Shown here in pieces: positions 1 to 11,194 of a stretch of 64,000 nt of DNA. Both the position numbers and the translations under genes were made by a program. This stretch comes from Brevipalpus yothersi (taxonomy: Eukaryota; Arthropoda; Arachnida; Trombidiformes; Tenuipalpidae): contig QZCP01000146.1 in assembly GCA_003956705.1 (NCBI GenBank), forward strand, positions 248,001-312,000, in the 5' to 3' direction. Each line of letters begins with the position of its first letter. Position 1 is the first letter of the stretch. A model generated the notes under the pieces. That model made no database searches, had not been told where the DNA came from, and saw only the letters and a program-made list of their open reading frames with translations.

Positions 1-339
1 AGTTGGATATCTTTTGAGGCTGAAAAAAATATCTCTTGTAAACCGAGTGTTAATTCTAACTTTTCATTAATAAACATTATCTTTGCAAATTTATCTTCTC
101 TCATATATATCAGACAGCCTTATCTAGCTGCTATAGTTGATAATATATTTCGAAGATTGAATAAGATTGTACACTCAAATCCCTTCTGTAAGATAAATGC
201 ATGAAAAATGGTGAACATTATATATATACAGTCGCTTATTTGACATGAGACAAAAAAGACAAACATAATCTCTTTTTTTTCGTCTACCCTCTGTAAAACA
301 TTCTTAAGAAGTTCATTCTATATCAATTAGCCTAATTAC
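1..339. other. Upstream region of first receptor gene
   Basis: No gene is visible. The stretch is AT-rich and carries a short TA run near 219-231, about 110 bases before the first ATG of the receptor gene. This could serve as a TATA-type promoter, but no initiator can be assigned. Confidence 0.4.
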
Positions 340-1815
340 ATGACAGCACGAGTTTGCGAAACATTTTGTCAAAGGATATCAGAGTTGAGACTCCCTCCAT
401 TATTTGTCCTTGTATTTGTTTTGCATAATTCATTCTCTCCATTCGAGAAAATTTCGAAAACAAACAGCTTTAATTCTCACACTCTTTATTCAATTCTTCT
501 ATTCAATGTGCTTGATATCCAGTGTTTAGAACCATTTAATTTCGTTTATTGTCAAGGGGCCATTATGTTGCCAAATATTCGGATTTTAGTGGCTGGAATG
601 GGAGACCTTTTCCCGCTAGATTCTGTTATGAGCGACCCCAAGAGTCCTCTTTGGCCCTTCATCAGAGAGGTATACTACTTTGTCTACTGGAAATTTAATG
701 TAACTCTCATTCGAATGAATACTACTCTATCCCGGGTTGGAGCTTCAGCAGGATCATCTGTTCTTAGAGATCTTCAATTAGGAAGAGGTGACTTATCCAT
801 TCATGGACTACTGCCTCATGGGCTTCGTCCCAATATTACAACTGGGCCAATACTTGAAGAAGAAAAGTGTTCCATTATCACTTTTCCTCAACTGAAAGCA
901 GATGATGAGCCTGATATAACCAAAATTATTACATCGACTAAGCTCAATCTGTCAATTTTGCCATTAATTGTAATGTTTTTGATATTATCTTTTGTTTTTG
1001 CTCGTATTGAACGAATTTCAATGGATAAACGCTTATGGGCATTCTACAAGGTTCTCTTCAAACAAGACTATGAAAGTCCTGATAAGTCCATTCTTCGCTC
1101 ATCTTGGGTACTCGTTATTTTTGGAATTTTATTCTACTATTCTGCCATCTCAGCAGTCACAAATACTGATAGAGTTTCTGTGATAAGGTATAAGAAAATT
1201 GATGAGTTCAGACATGTTCTCGATGACAAAAAGATCGTGGGCATTGAAACTTGGAATTTTTGTGACGATATACTGAAAAGCTCGAACTATAAATTCCGAG
1301 AATATGCCAGGAAAAATCTTTATCCATCCAACCCTGAACACTATAAAGCTTTGGAGGAAATATTCACAAGTGATTTCAATATGCATCCACGAAGTAAATT
1401 AGCCTTGATGGTTCCTCTTTCTCGATGGCGGAAACTCAAATTCACTGGATGCAGTAATGAATTGGAGCTGATGAGAAAGTATCCAGCTTACGTTGGTCGA
1501 CCATATGCAAATAGATTTCAGATCATGATGATCAATTCCAATTATGGCCTTGTAAATCGGAAAAATCTGATAAAATACAGTATGAGTGTGTATGAATGTG
1601 GGCTAAAAAATCATCGACATTTGCTCTCGGAAAAATATGTTCTTTCCAGTCATCGAGATATACATTCATGCTTCTCGTCAGAACTAGAGGATACACGATC
1701 TGAACACAGGCCACTTACCTTACTATTTGTTCAGCCAGCTTTCAAAGTTTTCATGATACTAATTTCCCTATCTTCCCTAGTATTTGCCATAGAGATGTTC
1801 ATTCAAGCAAAATAA
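340..1815 (+). CDS. Divergent ionotropic receptor (iGluR-like), IR-like 1
   Basis: The product is 491 residues with the layout of an ionotropic receptor. A short hydrophobic leader lies near residues 18-28. The first ligand-binding lobe spans about 76-200 and contains GDL, then LRDLQLGRGDLS, then ITTGP. Membrane segment M1 is near 204-222, M3 near 255-274 (SAISAVTNTDRVS), the second lobe is about 280-460, and M4 is near 468-488. There is no amino-terminal iGluR domain, as is usual for divergent IRs. Such receptors form cation channels in sensory neuron membranes; the ligand is unknown and the classical glutamate-binding residues cannot be traced. Comparison with the next paralogue shows that residues about 29-72 correspond to an intron (425-556) that is open and a multiple of three here. 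The start could therefore instead be M76 at 565 if this leader is not used. Family call is fairly sure; exact 5' structure is not. Confidence 0.75.
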   Translation: MTARVCETFCQRISELRLPPLFVLVFVLHNSFSPFEKISKTNSFNSHTLYSILLFNVLDIQCLEPFNFVYCQGAIMLPNIRILVAGMGDLFPLDSVMSDPKSPLWPFIREVYYFVYWKFNVTLIRMNTTLSRVGASAGSSVLRDLQLGRGDLSIHGLLPHGLRPNITTGPILEEEKCSIITFPQLKADDEPDITKIITSTKLNLSILPLIVMFLILSFVFARIERISMDKRLWAFYKVLFKQDYESPDKSILRSSWVLVIFGILFYYSAISAVTNTDRVSVIRYKKIDEFRHVLDDKKIVGIETWNFCDDILKSSNYKFREYARKNLYPSNPEHYKALEEIFTSDFNMHPRSKLALMVPLSRWRKLKFTGCSNELELMRKYPAYVGRPYANRFQIMMINSNYGLVNRKNLIKYSMSVYECGLKNHRHLLSEKYVLSSHRDIHSCFSSELEDTRSEHRPLTLLFVQPAFKVFMILISLSSLVFAIEMFIQAK

Positions 1816-2042
1816 GTTCACAACATGAAGCTAAACATTGGGAATACAGAGGTGTTATCCCTCCTGGATATTTGTAGTAAATGGAAAATCTCAATTAAAA
1901 TAATGAATATTTCCAATCACTTCCATTTATTTTTCATGAAGAGTAGAACACAAAATTATCTTTTTTTCTAGCCGTATGACCTCTCAGAGATCTATAGAAT
2001 TTCATTCCATATCAATTAGTCTGATTGCGTAATAGAAGGCAT

Positions 2043-2613
2043 ATGCAGAAAATTTTGATAAGGCGTATTAGGAGGAACATTCACTCCACCATTTTTCTTG
2101 TATTTGTGTTGCGTAAGTTTTCCACTTCAATTTGAGTGAAATTTTAAAATAATTTTTCATCTAGAACATTTTTATATCAATACTGTACAAAGTATACAAT
2201 TTACAAACATTTCATTTGTTGAATCTGAATCATTCAATTTCGCTCATTGCTATTCAGAGACAATAATAATGCAGCCAAATGTTCGTTTGTTGACTGCTGG
2301 AATAGGAGACCTTTTCCCAATTGATTCTGTTTTGAGTTACCCTCAAAGTCCTCACTCAGTCCTCAAAAGTCCTTACTATGGCCTCAAAAATGGTAAAAAT
2401 CTGATAACGTACAGTATGCTCATGTACAAATGTGGGCTACAAAATCACCGAGAAATGCTCACAGAAAAATATGCCCAATTGGGTGGCCATGATACAACTT
2501 ATATAACGTTACATTCATGCTTTTCATCAAAACTCGAAGATAGACCACTCACCTTCCGATTCCTCCAACCAGCCTTTATAGTTTTTATGGTATTCAATTT
2601 CTGTTTACTCTAG
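2043..2613 (+). pseudogene. Internally deleted ionotropic-receptor copy (IR-like 2)
   Basis: Exon 1 (2043-2112) encodes a hydrophobic leader homologous to that of IR-like 1 and ends at a good donor (gtaagt). The acceptor after 2257 joins it in phase 1 to 2258-2613, giving an open 141-residue product. The protein runs from the first-lobe start (GDLFPIDSV) straight into the last part of the second lobe (YGLKNGKNLI) and M4. About 300 codons, including M1, M3 and most of the ligand-binding region, are missing compared with the neighbour. It cannot form a channel subunit as it stands. Frame and splice sites are intact, so a short expressed protein is possible. Called a pseudogene because all channel parts are gone. 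Confidence 0.75.
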
Positions 2614-3138
2614 TATCTGCCTATCATTCATTTGAACAATTTTCTCTGAGGAATTCTCGGCTGGTTCAGAGAATTTCATCAGAATTCATACCAGCATGTT
2701 GTATCGAGTCAAAGGCTATGCGAACAGGAATGTCATCAATCTAATTTCTTGGCCTAAGTGCTGAGAAATAGTTTGATTGATCTTCAACTGACTACTCACA
2801 ATGCAGGCTCCTCTATCAGATTATTAAAATACAATCAGAAAATGTTAGTGAATGAAAAGATGGAGTGGTAAATCAGTTTTATAGCAATTATCGATTGAAC
2901 CTTCCAACCAGTTAAGTGATTTACTTGAAACGATGTTTATTAAGCAATAGAAGTACAGCAATATCAATGACATAGAGCTATATTCAAATCAATATCCATT
3001 TGATTAGAACAATATTGTATATTCAAACAAGTATCTCAAATCGATCCACTACAAATTTTACTTGTGTTTGTTTTGAGTAGCAAGCAATTTGTACATTTTT
3101 ATTGTCCAAAATTTAATTCCAAACAAATCTTTTCCCTC
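2614..3138. other. Spacer with decayed leader exon of IR-like 3
   Basis: Mostly non-coding. From about 3022 to 3076 the sequence aligns in frame with the leader exons of the two upstream receptors and ends at the same phase-1 position (donor GTAGCA at 3077). It has no ATG, and an in-frame TGA lies at 3001. I see nothing else. Confidence 0.5.
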
Positions 3139-4533
3139 ATGAATATTCTAGAAATGTATCGAATTAATGAGTTTTATAACTTCAATCATAATTGCGTAAG
3201 ACTATCTGAATGCTTTATCAGGGAGAAAAGTGTGGAAAATTTGGCTAACTGGACATCACTTTTCAGTTCTCCAGATGTCATGGATCCAATACGAGTTCTA
3301 TCACCATCATGGGGTGATCTTATGCCTATTGACACTGTAAGTAAACTACCCATCGAACCGTATCTGACACTCTTGAAGGAGACCAATTTTTATATATTCC
3401 ATGACTTCAATGCAACCATCATGAATTTGAAACTTTCACTATCAGAAGTTGCTCAAACAGATGCTTTGATACCCATTCAGCAAATACAGCAAGGTAAAGC
3501 TGATGTTTATTTTGTAGTATTTGGTCCTACATCAGTTCCAATTAATATTACTACTGGACCTGTTGCTGGACATCAAAGTTGCTTTATCTACACTTTTCCA
3601 ACATTAAAACCATGGATTGATGATAATAGTGCTTTGGAATTTGTTTTAAGTGAAGCTGGTCTCCTGCTGATAGCAACAATGATTATGTTATTGATAATTG
3701 CTAAAACTTTCACCGAAACTGAAAGAGGATCATTCAGTGTCAATGTGTGGAATTTTCTTGGCTCATTCTTCGGACAAATTGATATTGCTACAAGTTTCAC
3801 TATTCTACAGATTATTTGGTCAATTGCTTTGGTAGCTTTGTTTCTTGTACAATCAATCACGACTGCCTTGATCAATACAGAGCGAGTTGCTGTGGTCAGA
3901 TTCGATCGAGTTGAAACAGTGAACGATATTTATAGTCGAAGAATGATTGTCACAATCGAAGATTATAGTGGCTGCCTGCCCATTATTAAAGTCCAAAAAC
4001 CTCTTCTGAGAAGATATCTTGAATACAATAGATTGCCCAAAAAGAACGCTGGAAATAAGGCTATTGATCAAGTGTTCAAAGATAGTTTTGTTAATCATCC
4101 GATCAGAAGAATGGCTTTCATACTACCAGTCCTTCGATGGCGATTCATCCAGCGACAGAATTGCATTATACGTCCCCATCTTCTGCATTCTAATCCAGTA
4201 TACTCTTCTCGACAACCAGTTGACACTCGATTGCATATAGTTCTAACGAATTCCAAATTCAAGTATCGGCGTAAATTGTTCAGACAAGCCTCAACTGCTA
4301 CAGAGAATGGTCTTTGGGCCCAGAGAGGCTTTTATTCCACCAAATGGGCTGGGGAACCGGAAGATCAAGATTGCTTGAAATCTAAACCGAACAATCGTCG
4401 AGAGGGACTGAAACCTCTCAATTCAATATTTTTCCACCATCTTATGTTACTGTGGCTGATAGTCACTATATTTTCGATCATAATTTTTGCATTAGAATTT
4501 ATAGGAGCTAGATTTGATTCATTGCATAACTAG
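3139..4533 (+). CDS. Divergent ionotropic receptor (iGluR-like), IR-like 3
   Basis: From the first in-frame ATG the product is 464 residues. The lobe-1 core begins at M48 (codon at 3280) with GDLMPIDTV and ends near ITTGPVAGH. M1 is near residues 172-190, M3 near 222-244 followed by the family signature ALINTERVAVVRF, then the second lobe, and M4 near 430-455 ending ALEFIG. It is a paralogue of IR-like 1 and is expected to be a cation-channel subunit in the plasma membrane. The 5' end is uncertain. The open frame runs back to 3004 without an ATG, and the likely ancestral leader intron (3077-3274, 198 bases) is itself open and in frame. Either a distant leader exon exists, or the protein starts at 3139 or 3280 without a signal peptide. 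Confidence 0.72.
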   Translation: MNILEMYRINEFYNFNHNCVRLSECFIREKSVENLANWTSLFSSPDVMDPIRVLSPSWGDLMPIDTVSKLPIEPYLTLLKETNFYIFHDFNATIMNLKLSLSEVAQTDALIPIQQIQQGKADVYFVVFGPTSVPINITTGPVAGHQSCFIYTFPTLKPWIDDNSALEFVLSEAGLLLIATMIMLLIIAKTFTETERGSFSVNVWNFLGSFFGQIDIATSFTILQIIWSIALVALFLVQSITTALINTERVAVVRFDRVETVNDIYSRRMIVTIEDYSGCLPIIKVQKPLLRRYLEYNRLPKKNAGNKAIDQVFKDSFVNHPIRRMAFILPVLRWRFIQRQNCIIRPHLLHSNPVYSSRQPVDTRLHIVLTNSKFKYRRKLFRQASTATENGLWAQRGFYSTKWAGEPEDQDCLKSKPNNRREGLKPLNSIFFHHLMLLWLIVTIFSIIIFALEFIGARFDSLHN

Positions 4534-4545
4534 CAGGGAAAACTA

Positions 4546-4547
<2 letters not shown>

Positions 4548-4588
<41 letters not shown>

Positions 4589-4831
4589 NNNNNNNNNNNN
4601 NNNNNNNNNNNNNNNNNNNNNNNNNNNNNNNNNNNNNNNNNNNNNNNNNNNNNNNNNNNNNNNNNNNNNNNNNNNNNNNNNNNNNNNNNNNNNNNNNNNN
4701 NNNNNNNNNNNNNNNNNNNNNNNNNNNNNNNNNNNNNNNNNNNNNNNNNNNNNNNNNNNNNNNNNNNNNNNNNNNNNNNNNNNNNNNNNNNNNNNNNNNN
4801 NNNNNNNNNNNNNNNNNNNNNNNNNNNNNNN

Positions 4832-4887
<56 letters not shown>
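4548..4887. repeat. (CT)n microsatellite, unresolved in the middle
   Basis: Pure CT dinucleotide repeat on both sides of a run of N, starting 15 bases after the stop of IR-like 3. It would lie in the 3' untranslated region or just past it. Confidence 0.95.
4589..4831. other. Assembly gap (243 N)
   Basis: Run of N flanked on both sides by CT repeat. The true length of the microsatellite is unknown. Confidence 0.98.
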
Positions 4888-4892
<5 letters not shown>

Positions 4893-6054
4893 TGTTCCTG
4901 ATCTTTTGGCTAGAAATTGGAGGCTTGATTTTTGAGTATGAACTATATTTTGTAATTGACCATCAATAACAATAAATCATCAAACTAAACCAGTAAAACA
5001 TAAGTTCTCAAAAAGTGATCTAAGTTAGGTGACATATTAATTTTAATGCTAAGATGAATTACAGCTCAAATAAGTCAATAAAATAAGTAAATAAACACAC
5101 TGATGAAGTAGGCCAAGAAAAATTGAAAGGATAGAATCATTTAATTGATTTGTATGTGTGTATAAGATTATTTTCAATGATTGACTCATGTTTAGAACGA
5201 GAAAGGTGGAAAATATAACATAATATAAGCAAAAAGAATGGAGCCTCGAACATGACGATTCGGGCTCACCAATCTTTATCCATCAAACTTCAAGTGTTAT
5301 GCTATTTATGGAATTGTATTTGATCGATAAAATACTCATAAGATAGGTTGATATGTGTCAAAATACGCATTTTCGTATTGTTGATACAAACTCTAAGAAT
5401 CTGCTGTTCTGATTCTTAAAGCTTGTCTACATGTGTAGAGCATATGCAATGAGTACATTCGGTACAAATTCTCAAATACTGAGTAAACAACGAATAGACA
5501 CCATTATTAGAAGAGATATTTCCTTTTGATTAATTCTTTTGATCACAATAGATTTTGGATTCATTCACTGAAGACGGAAGATTCACAAAGGAAAATCGAT
5601 GGTTTTTTGAAATATGATATAAAGTCATACATAAAAGGGGAAAGGTTTTTGAGAGCCTCAGAATAGTGGTATTCGTGTAAAAATCGATTTTATTAGGCCA
5701 ACAGCTGATGATTGGTAAAGATTTCTACTCTTGTATCATCTGGATTTGCACGGTGGGAATGATTTGTCTCCTAAAAAAGCAATTTGGAGCACTGATTGTT
5801 TGTCATTTATATTCAATCGATAATGAATATGTTTCATACATAATTCATCATTCATCATCAGTGAGTTCATTTGGAATTTTTGTCACGCTTTTCACTTGCC
5901 CGTGTAAAAGAGTTGAGAATTGTTTCACTAAAATGTATCTTTTTCCTGGTGAAGAAAGTGAACGATCTAGCATATTGAGTCACTGAATTACTGATAATCA
6001 AGTGGTCAACTTGTTAAATTTCCTAGAAATGTTAATTCATAATCTCTATTCAGC
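4888..6054. other. Spacer before IR-like 4
   Basis: No supported gene. An ATG-started open stretch at 5708-5986 begins with a hydrophobic segment and might hold a leader exon for the next receptor. No donor in it joins cleanly to the receptor exon, so I leave it unassigned. The bases just before 6055 (ctctattcag) look like a splice acceptor matching those of the other receptors. Confidence 0.4.
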
Positions 6055-7311
6055 ATGAGTTTACCTCGCAATAGACTTCTTTTTCCTAATCTCGAAAATT
6101 TGTATCCTGAAGATCCCGAAACTGGAGATTTTCCAAAGTTTCTCTGGGACCTCTATAAAGAATCATATTTTCATTTATTTGAAGGATTCAACACCTCAAT
6201 TCTTCGAATGAAAGAGACCATTGGAGAGATCACTGAATCTGAAGGGGACATAGTTCTAAGAGCTTTGAACAATGATCTGGGTGACTCTTATGCTCACGGT
6301 TTTCCTCCAACTGCTATATTACCAAATGTTACAGCTACTGGTGCCATACTCAGCAGTCATGCCTGTCATTTGATTAGTTTTCCGGTGCTCAAAACTGAAC
6401 TAATTGAAAACAATATATTCAGCTTCCTGCATTCCACTATTGATTTGACCGTTACCTTGTTGTGTATTATGATGAGTCTGGTGGTACAATTATTTTCATC
6501 ATCGACTCATACTGGCCACAAGAATTTCTCGAATCAAATCAGGAAGCGCTTTATTGAGGTTGTGAAGAGGAAAAATCTTCAACATCAACGATGGCCGATC
6601 AGATTGATCACTGTATCGGGGATTATTTCACTCTACATGATTTAAATCGTGGCCATTGCTCTCATAAACACCAATCAAGTGTCAGTTTTTCGTTATAAGA
6701 AAGTTGATCGTCTATCAGACATTTATGAACAGAAATTAACTTTAGGCTTGGAATATTTCAGTGGATGTACACCTCTTATACAAGACGAATCATACAGAGT
6801 GAAAAAGTATCTAGAAAAGAATCGATTCCCTCAAAATAAAAGACTTTACAATGCGATTGAATCAGTTTTTGGTGAAAATCATACCCAATTTTCTTTACAA
6901 AACTTGGTTTTTCTTCTTCACAAGGATAGATGGGAAATGATTAAGCGGAAAACATGCTATGAGCAACCAAATATTCTCATTGAACATCCACCGTATGTAT
7001 CCAAATCAGCTTTAAGACTTGAGATTCATCCTTTGGTAATCAATAAACGATTTCCCGAAAAATCGAAAAAATTGATGAACAGAAACGCCGGTCCATTCAT
7101 AGAAAATGATATTTATGGTCGATCAGGAGTTTTAGCGATGTGGGTTGGAAAAGATCTACAAGCCGATCTGAAGTGTATGAACTCTAAGCCACCTGAACGA
7201 TTAGAGAAGAGTTCATTGCTTCGCTTTAATTTCATGAAACCAATTTTCATTTTATATCTTGGAGTGATCATCATATCTTTATTTATTTTTCTAATCGAAA
7301 TAACTTTTTAA
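6055..7311 (+). pseudogene. Ionotropic receptor with one premature stop (IR-like 4)
   Basis: Open from ATG 6055 to TAA 7309-7311 except for one TAA at 6643-6645. It would otherwise encode about 418 residues: lobe 1 (NLENLYPEDPE, later ATGAILSSHAC), M1, M3, the signature ALINTNQVSVFRY, lobe 2 and M4 (LYLGVIIISLFIFLIE). The stop sits in M3 and aligns with a glutamine codon in IR-like 3, so a single CAA-to-TAA change explains it. There is no frameshift, and 222 clean codons follow. This is either a very young pseudogene, a segregating null allele, an assembly error, or a receptor decoded by stop-codon readthrough. No leader exon was identified. Confidence 0.8.
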
Positions 7312-7871
7312 AATCTTTGAATCGATATTTATCCGACCAGTGCATTTTCGTTGATCTAGTGCTAATATCTGCTGATTATCTGTTCAAGTGAGTGATACAA
7401 TTGACAACATCCGGGCATTTAATGCCAATTACTCTCCTCGAGAAACGATAAAGCCTCCAATTTTTCAGCATTTGGTGGCCATCATCTCTCTTATAACAAG
7501 ATAGAAGGTTCCACTCCGATATCATATTATCAACTCGTTATTTTACATTATCATCTGAAGTAATTAAAGGCTGAATCCTTATCAGGTATTCAATTATGCT
7601 CCACCACTTTCTTAGTGAAATCAGATAGCCCCTGAAAAACTTTATCTGGAAAAATCTCCTGATTTCTCATTTTCAAATAACTAGTTTGCTTGGAGGGTCA
7701 AATGATTTGTGTGCAATTCAATCCTAGATGTCCAGACTCTATGGCTTAAAGCCAACCGTTTTCTCCAATAAAGAGATAATTTACTTGAAGTTAGTTTTCA
7801 AAGTTATCGATAGTCACTATCTTAGGTATTACAAGGCTTAGTTCTAATCGATTTCCGAAAAGATTCGAAAA
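7312..7871. other. Spacer between receptor cluster and SMYD array
   Basis: No coding signal seen on either strand. An in-frame TAA closely precedes the first SMYD ATG, so that gene has no amino-terminal extension within its first exon. Confidence 0.5.
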
Positions 7872-9017
7872 ATGCTAATCAAACCTGGTGATGTTCTGGC
7901 AGAATGCTTTCCTTTCGTTCATATTATCGATCATGATAAGAGTGAAACATTTTGCAATTATTGCTTCAAACTCAGGTAAGATGTTCTCGAGCGGTTGGAA
8001 AAGTTCCATATTTTGAGATGATCGATGCTCAAAGCCAAATTATTTCCTCTTTTCAGTCATGATTTGAAAAAATGTTCCCAGTGTCACATGATGCGCTACT
8101 GTAGTTCCCGATGTCAGGCCAAAGATTGGCGGAATGTCCATTCACTTGAATGCAATTATTATGTTATTGATTCAGAGAGTGAAGAGCCCTTGTTGGCCAA
8201 AAACACTTGGCATCGATTCGTACTACGATCATTATTGATTGTCACCAAGCATCCTGAACGAGTTGTTGAGCCAGTTGATACTTTTTATGGTCCAAGAAGT
8301 TTTATGTCTCTGATGAATCATAACGATGAAATGTTGACAAGTTCAAATGAAAAATCTCGCTGGGCTTTCCAAATGGCTTGTGATTTTGAAAAATTAGGTC
8401 TCTCTGTAACCAAAGAGACTTTTTGTGATATATTTGGTAAACTTATCATCAATTCATTCTCTATTTTCGAAAATCATGGCATTCGAGTTGGCTCAGGATG
8501 TTACATTGAATCAGCTGTTTATAATCATAGCTGCTATCCAAATTCAACCTACATTTTTGATGGACTCAAAATGCAGGTCAGAGCTGTGAAAGAATTCGAT
8601 TCCGATATAGAACCTCCTATGGTTTCATATCTTGATTGGAAACTTTCGAAAAAAGAGAGACAATCGAGACTTTTGGAACAATACTATTTTAAGTGTGATT
8701 GCTATCGCTGTATACATCCTACTTTAGATGAAGAATCAGAAATGGAACTGTTACAGGAAAAATTCATTCATCTTATGGTCAAGAAAGACTATCGATCAGC
8801 TTTTGAGTGTGGTTTGAAAATGATTGGAAATTCTTCGATACAATATCCCTATCCATATCCATCCTTAACTTTGGTACTGCTCAAACTTGTTGAAATCGGT
8901 AACAAACTTGAAGATGATCGTGCGATAGAACTTTTACCGTTATTGAGAAAAGTATACCCAATTACCCATGGATTGGAACATTCGATGACTAATGCTCTCG
9001 TCGGATTTGTTTTTTAA
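7872..9017 (+). CDS. SMYD-type MYND/SET protein 1
   Basis: Exons 7872-7975 and 8057-9017 (gtaag donor, tttcag acceptor, phase 2) encode 354 residues. The MYND zinc finger uses C28, C31, C41, C44, C50, C54, H63 and C67. The SET core has NSFSIFE, GSGCYIE and NHSC (about 191-194) followed by YPN, then SYLD and the post-SET CDCYRC near 248-253, and a short helical tail ending ITHGLEHS as in animal SMYD TPR-like tails. In SMYD enzymes this fold methylates lysines using SAM. Here the protein starts where canonical SMYDs are already 20-40 residues in, so the glycine-rich SAM-binding strand is missing. Among the thirteen copies this has the most canonical remaining core (N, H and both channel tyrosines kept). 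Cellular target unknown. Confidence 0.9.
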
Positions 9018-10047
9018 GTCAATGAAATACGTGTATAAGAATAACATTGAAGGCACAGTATTGAAATTTTCTTTAGACCTGTTGTTGATATTGCAATAGG
9101 TGTTGGAAAGCGTAAATGTTCAATTTTCAGAATCAGTTTTCCTTTATTCTTTGGGTTCAGTTAGGAAGATTATATTGCTTGATTGATTATATTCCTAATT
9201 TTTTGAGTGTCCAATGATATCCATCATTCGCATAAGAATAAAATAAAGGAACCAGAAGTTTTCAGGCCTTATCATGTTTTTTTGCTGTTAGACTCATCAA
9301 TTCTGAAAGAAATAAAGATCATCTTCTTATCCCAAATCATATCTGAATGGGGATAATTTCTTCAATGAATTTTCAAAAATTTACCGGTAGAAAGGACTCT
9401 ATATCTCTTTACACCAGAATGGATGACCATTTGAGAGTCTAAATTTTTGAATTCGTAGATGAATCCGAGAATCATAAATAGTTTACTGGTCAAGAAGTTC
9501 TGCTAGAACTTTTCAAAGAGAAATTCTGCCACCTACGATACCAAATAAAATCTATCAAACTGTTCCCAAGAGAATAGTCCTCCAAGAGAATAGAAAACAA
9601 ATTTTCCCGCCTCATGGTTCTGAAGGATGCCAAAATATCAGTTTCTGTTCAAACTTTCCCTGTTGATTGGGAACAGTGTTCTCGCAAAAATCATGATTTC
9701 TCAATAAGTGATCGATGGAAGAGAGCATCTTTTCCTTCAAATTTTGCTGATGTCTCAAGTAGACTGGGGTAAGTGTTTGAAAAATGATATCAAGAACAAT
9801 TTTTCTCGGATAGAACTCCCTGAAGGTTCATATTACATAATACCTGGACTCATTTCTAGGTTTCCTTCCCCCCCTCTCCAGCAGAAATTGATTAATCTCT
9901 AAAGATAAGACCAATTAATCTTTAAACTAATGCGTTTTGGTTCTCATTCAATCACTCTATTAAAAAAAATTTAATTCTCACCTGCAGCTTGGTGGATATT
10001 GAAAAGTACTGCTTGATCATTGTTTCCGTCGTGAAAAAGTGCACAAA
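9018..10047. other. Spacer between SMYD 1 and SMYD 2
   Basis: Holds the SMYD 1 3' region with overlapping AATAAA signals near 9237-9247. Small open frames, such as one near 9708-9902, show no family resemblance. Nothing else seen. Confidence 0.5.
9237..9247 (+). terminator. Poly(A) signal pair of SMYD 1
   Basis: Two overlapping AATAAA hexamers about 220 bases after the stop codon. Confidence 0.5.
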
Positions 10048-11194
10048 ATGGTGATTCTCAAGCCTGGTGACCTCATCACTGAATGCTATCCTTATGCTCA
10101 TTGTGTAACTGGTCAAGATAGAAATATACTATGCCATTATTGTCTCAAAAGAATGTAAGTTCTAGATTTTTTGTTTTCAAAGAAAAATCTTCAACAAGTC
10201 CTACCATTTCTGCAGGCCTTTTATGAAGAGATGCTCTAAATGTCGGATAGCACGATACTGTAGCTCCAAATGTCAAGCACTAGACTGGGAATATGTCCAT
10301 AAATTGGAGTGCAAATATTTCAAAATAGATATGGAAATTTTTTCTGGCTATCTTTTCAAAGGAGACACTATTCGATTGATTCTTCGAATACTTCTCATGA
10401 ACAAAAAAAATCCCCACAAAGCGACCGAAAGCGTAGAAACTTTTTATGGTAAGAGGAGCTTTTCCTCACTAACCAGCCATTCCGATGAGATATTCAATGA
10501 ACCAACAGAGCGTTCTGAGCGGGGACATTCCATTGCTTTGTATTTCAGAAGCTTGGGTCTTGAGTTTGAGATGGACTATTTTAGAGAGATTTACTCTAGA
10601 GTTGTGATCAATTCATTTGGAATGTGCAACTATTTTCTTAACAGAATTGGTTCCGGTGTGTATATTGCCGCATCAGTATTCAATCACAGTTGCTCGGTCA
10701 ATGCTTGCCATGTTTTGAATGGCTTAAAAATGGAAATAAGAGCTACCAAAGAATTTGATACTCAAGTTGAAGATGTATCACTATTCTACATCAATCCAAG
10801 TTTACCAAGACAAGAAAGATTGGATGCTCTGGCTGATCGTTACTATTTTTTTTGTAAATGTCCTAGATGTAAGAGCCCTAGTGAAGAGGAAGATGCCCAT
10901 TTAGTCAAATCGGGAGAGGAACTTGTCGGTTTCATGCAAAAAAGAGATCCTCAATCGGCATTGAAGGCTGGCTTGAAATTTCTTGAATTTTTCTGTCCAT
11001 ATTTTCCAGAGCCAACAGCCATCGTAACTTATGTGTACGATAGACTAGCTCACATATGTGAAACTGTTGGAGATGAGAGGGCCTCATATTTCCGAGAGGA
11101 GTGGAGAAAATGTCTCTTAATAACTTACGGGAAGGAACCTAAAGAGTTTCTTGAAGAAAACCAAGATCCGGCTCTGCTGTACAAAGATCCATGA
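10048..11194 (+). CDS. SMYD-type MYND/SET protein 2
   Basis: Exons 10048-10154 and 10216-11194, phase-2 intron of 61 bases, 361 residues. The amino end reads KPGDLITEC; the MYND begins CHYC and continues CSKC, YCSSKC, HKLEC. The SET core has NSFGM, GSGVYIAASVF and NHSC, but the usual PN two residues on is VN (NHSCSVN). The channel tyrosines are kept (FYINP and RYYFFC), post-SET CKCPRC. The tail ends with an ITYGKE segment. It belongs with copies 1, 3 and 5, which share the ITHG-like tail. As in all copies, the amino-terminal SET glycine motif is absent. Likely an intracellular MYND-mediated binding protein; methyltransferase activity is doubtful. Confidence 0.9.

Noticed and set aside
5708..5986. 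92-codon frame with a hydrophobic start before IR-like 4
   Set aside because: Could hold a leader exon, but no donor gives the right phase to the receptor exon and the rest resembles nothing.
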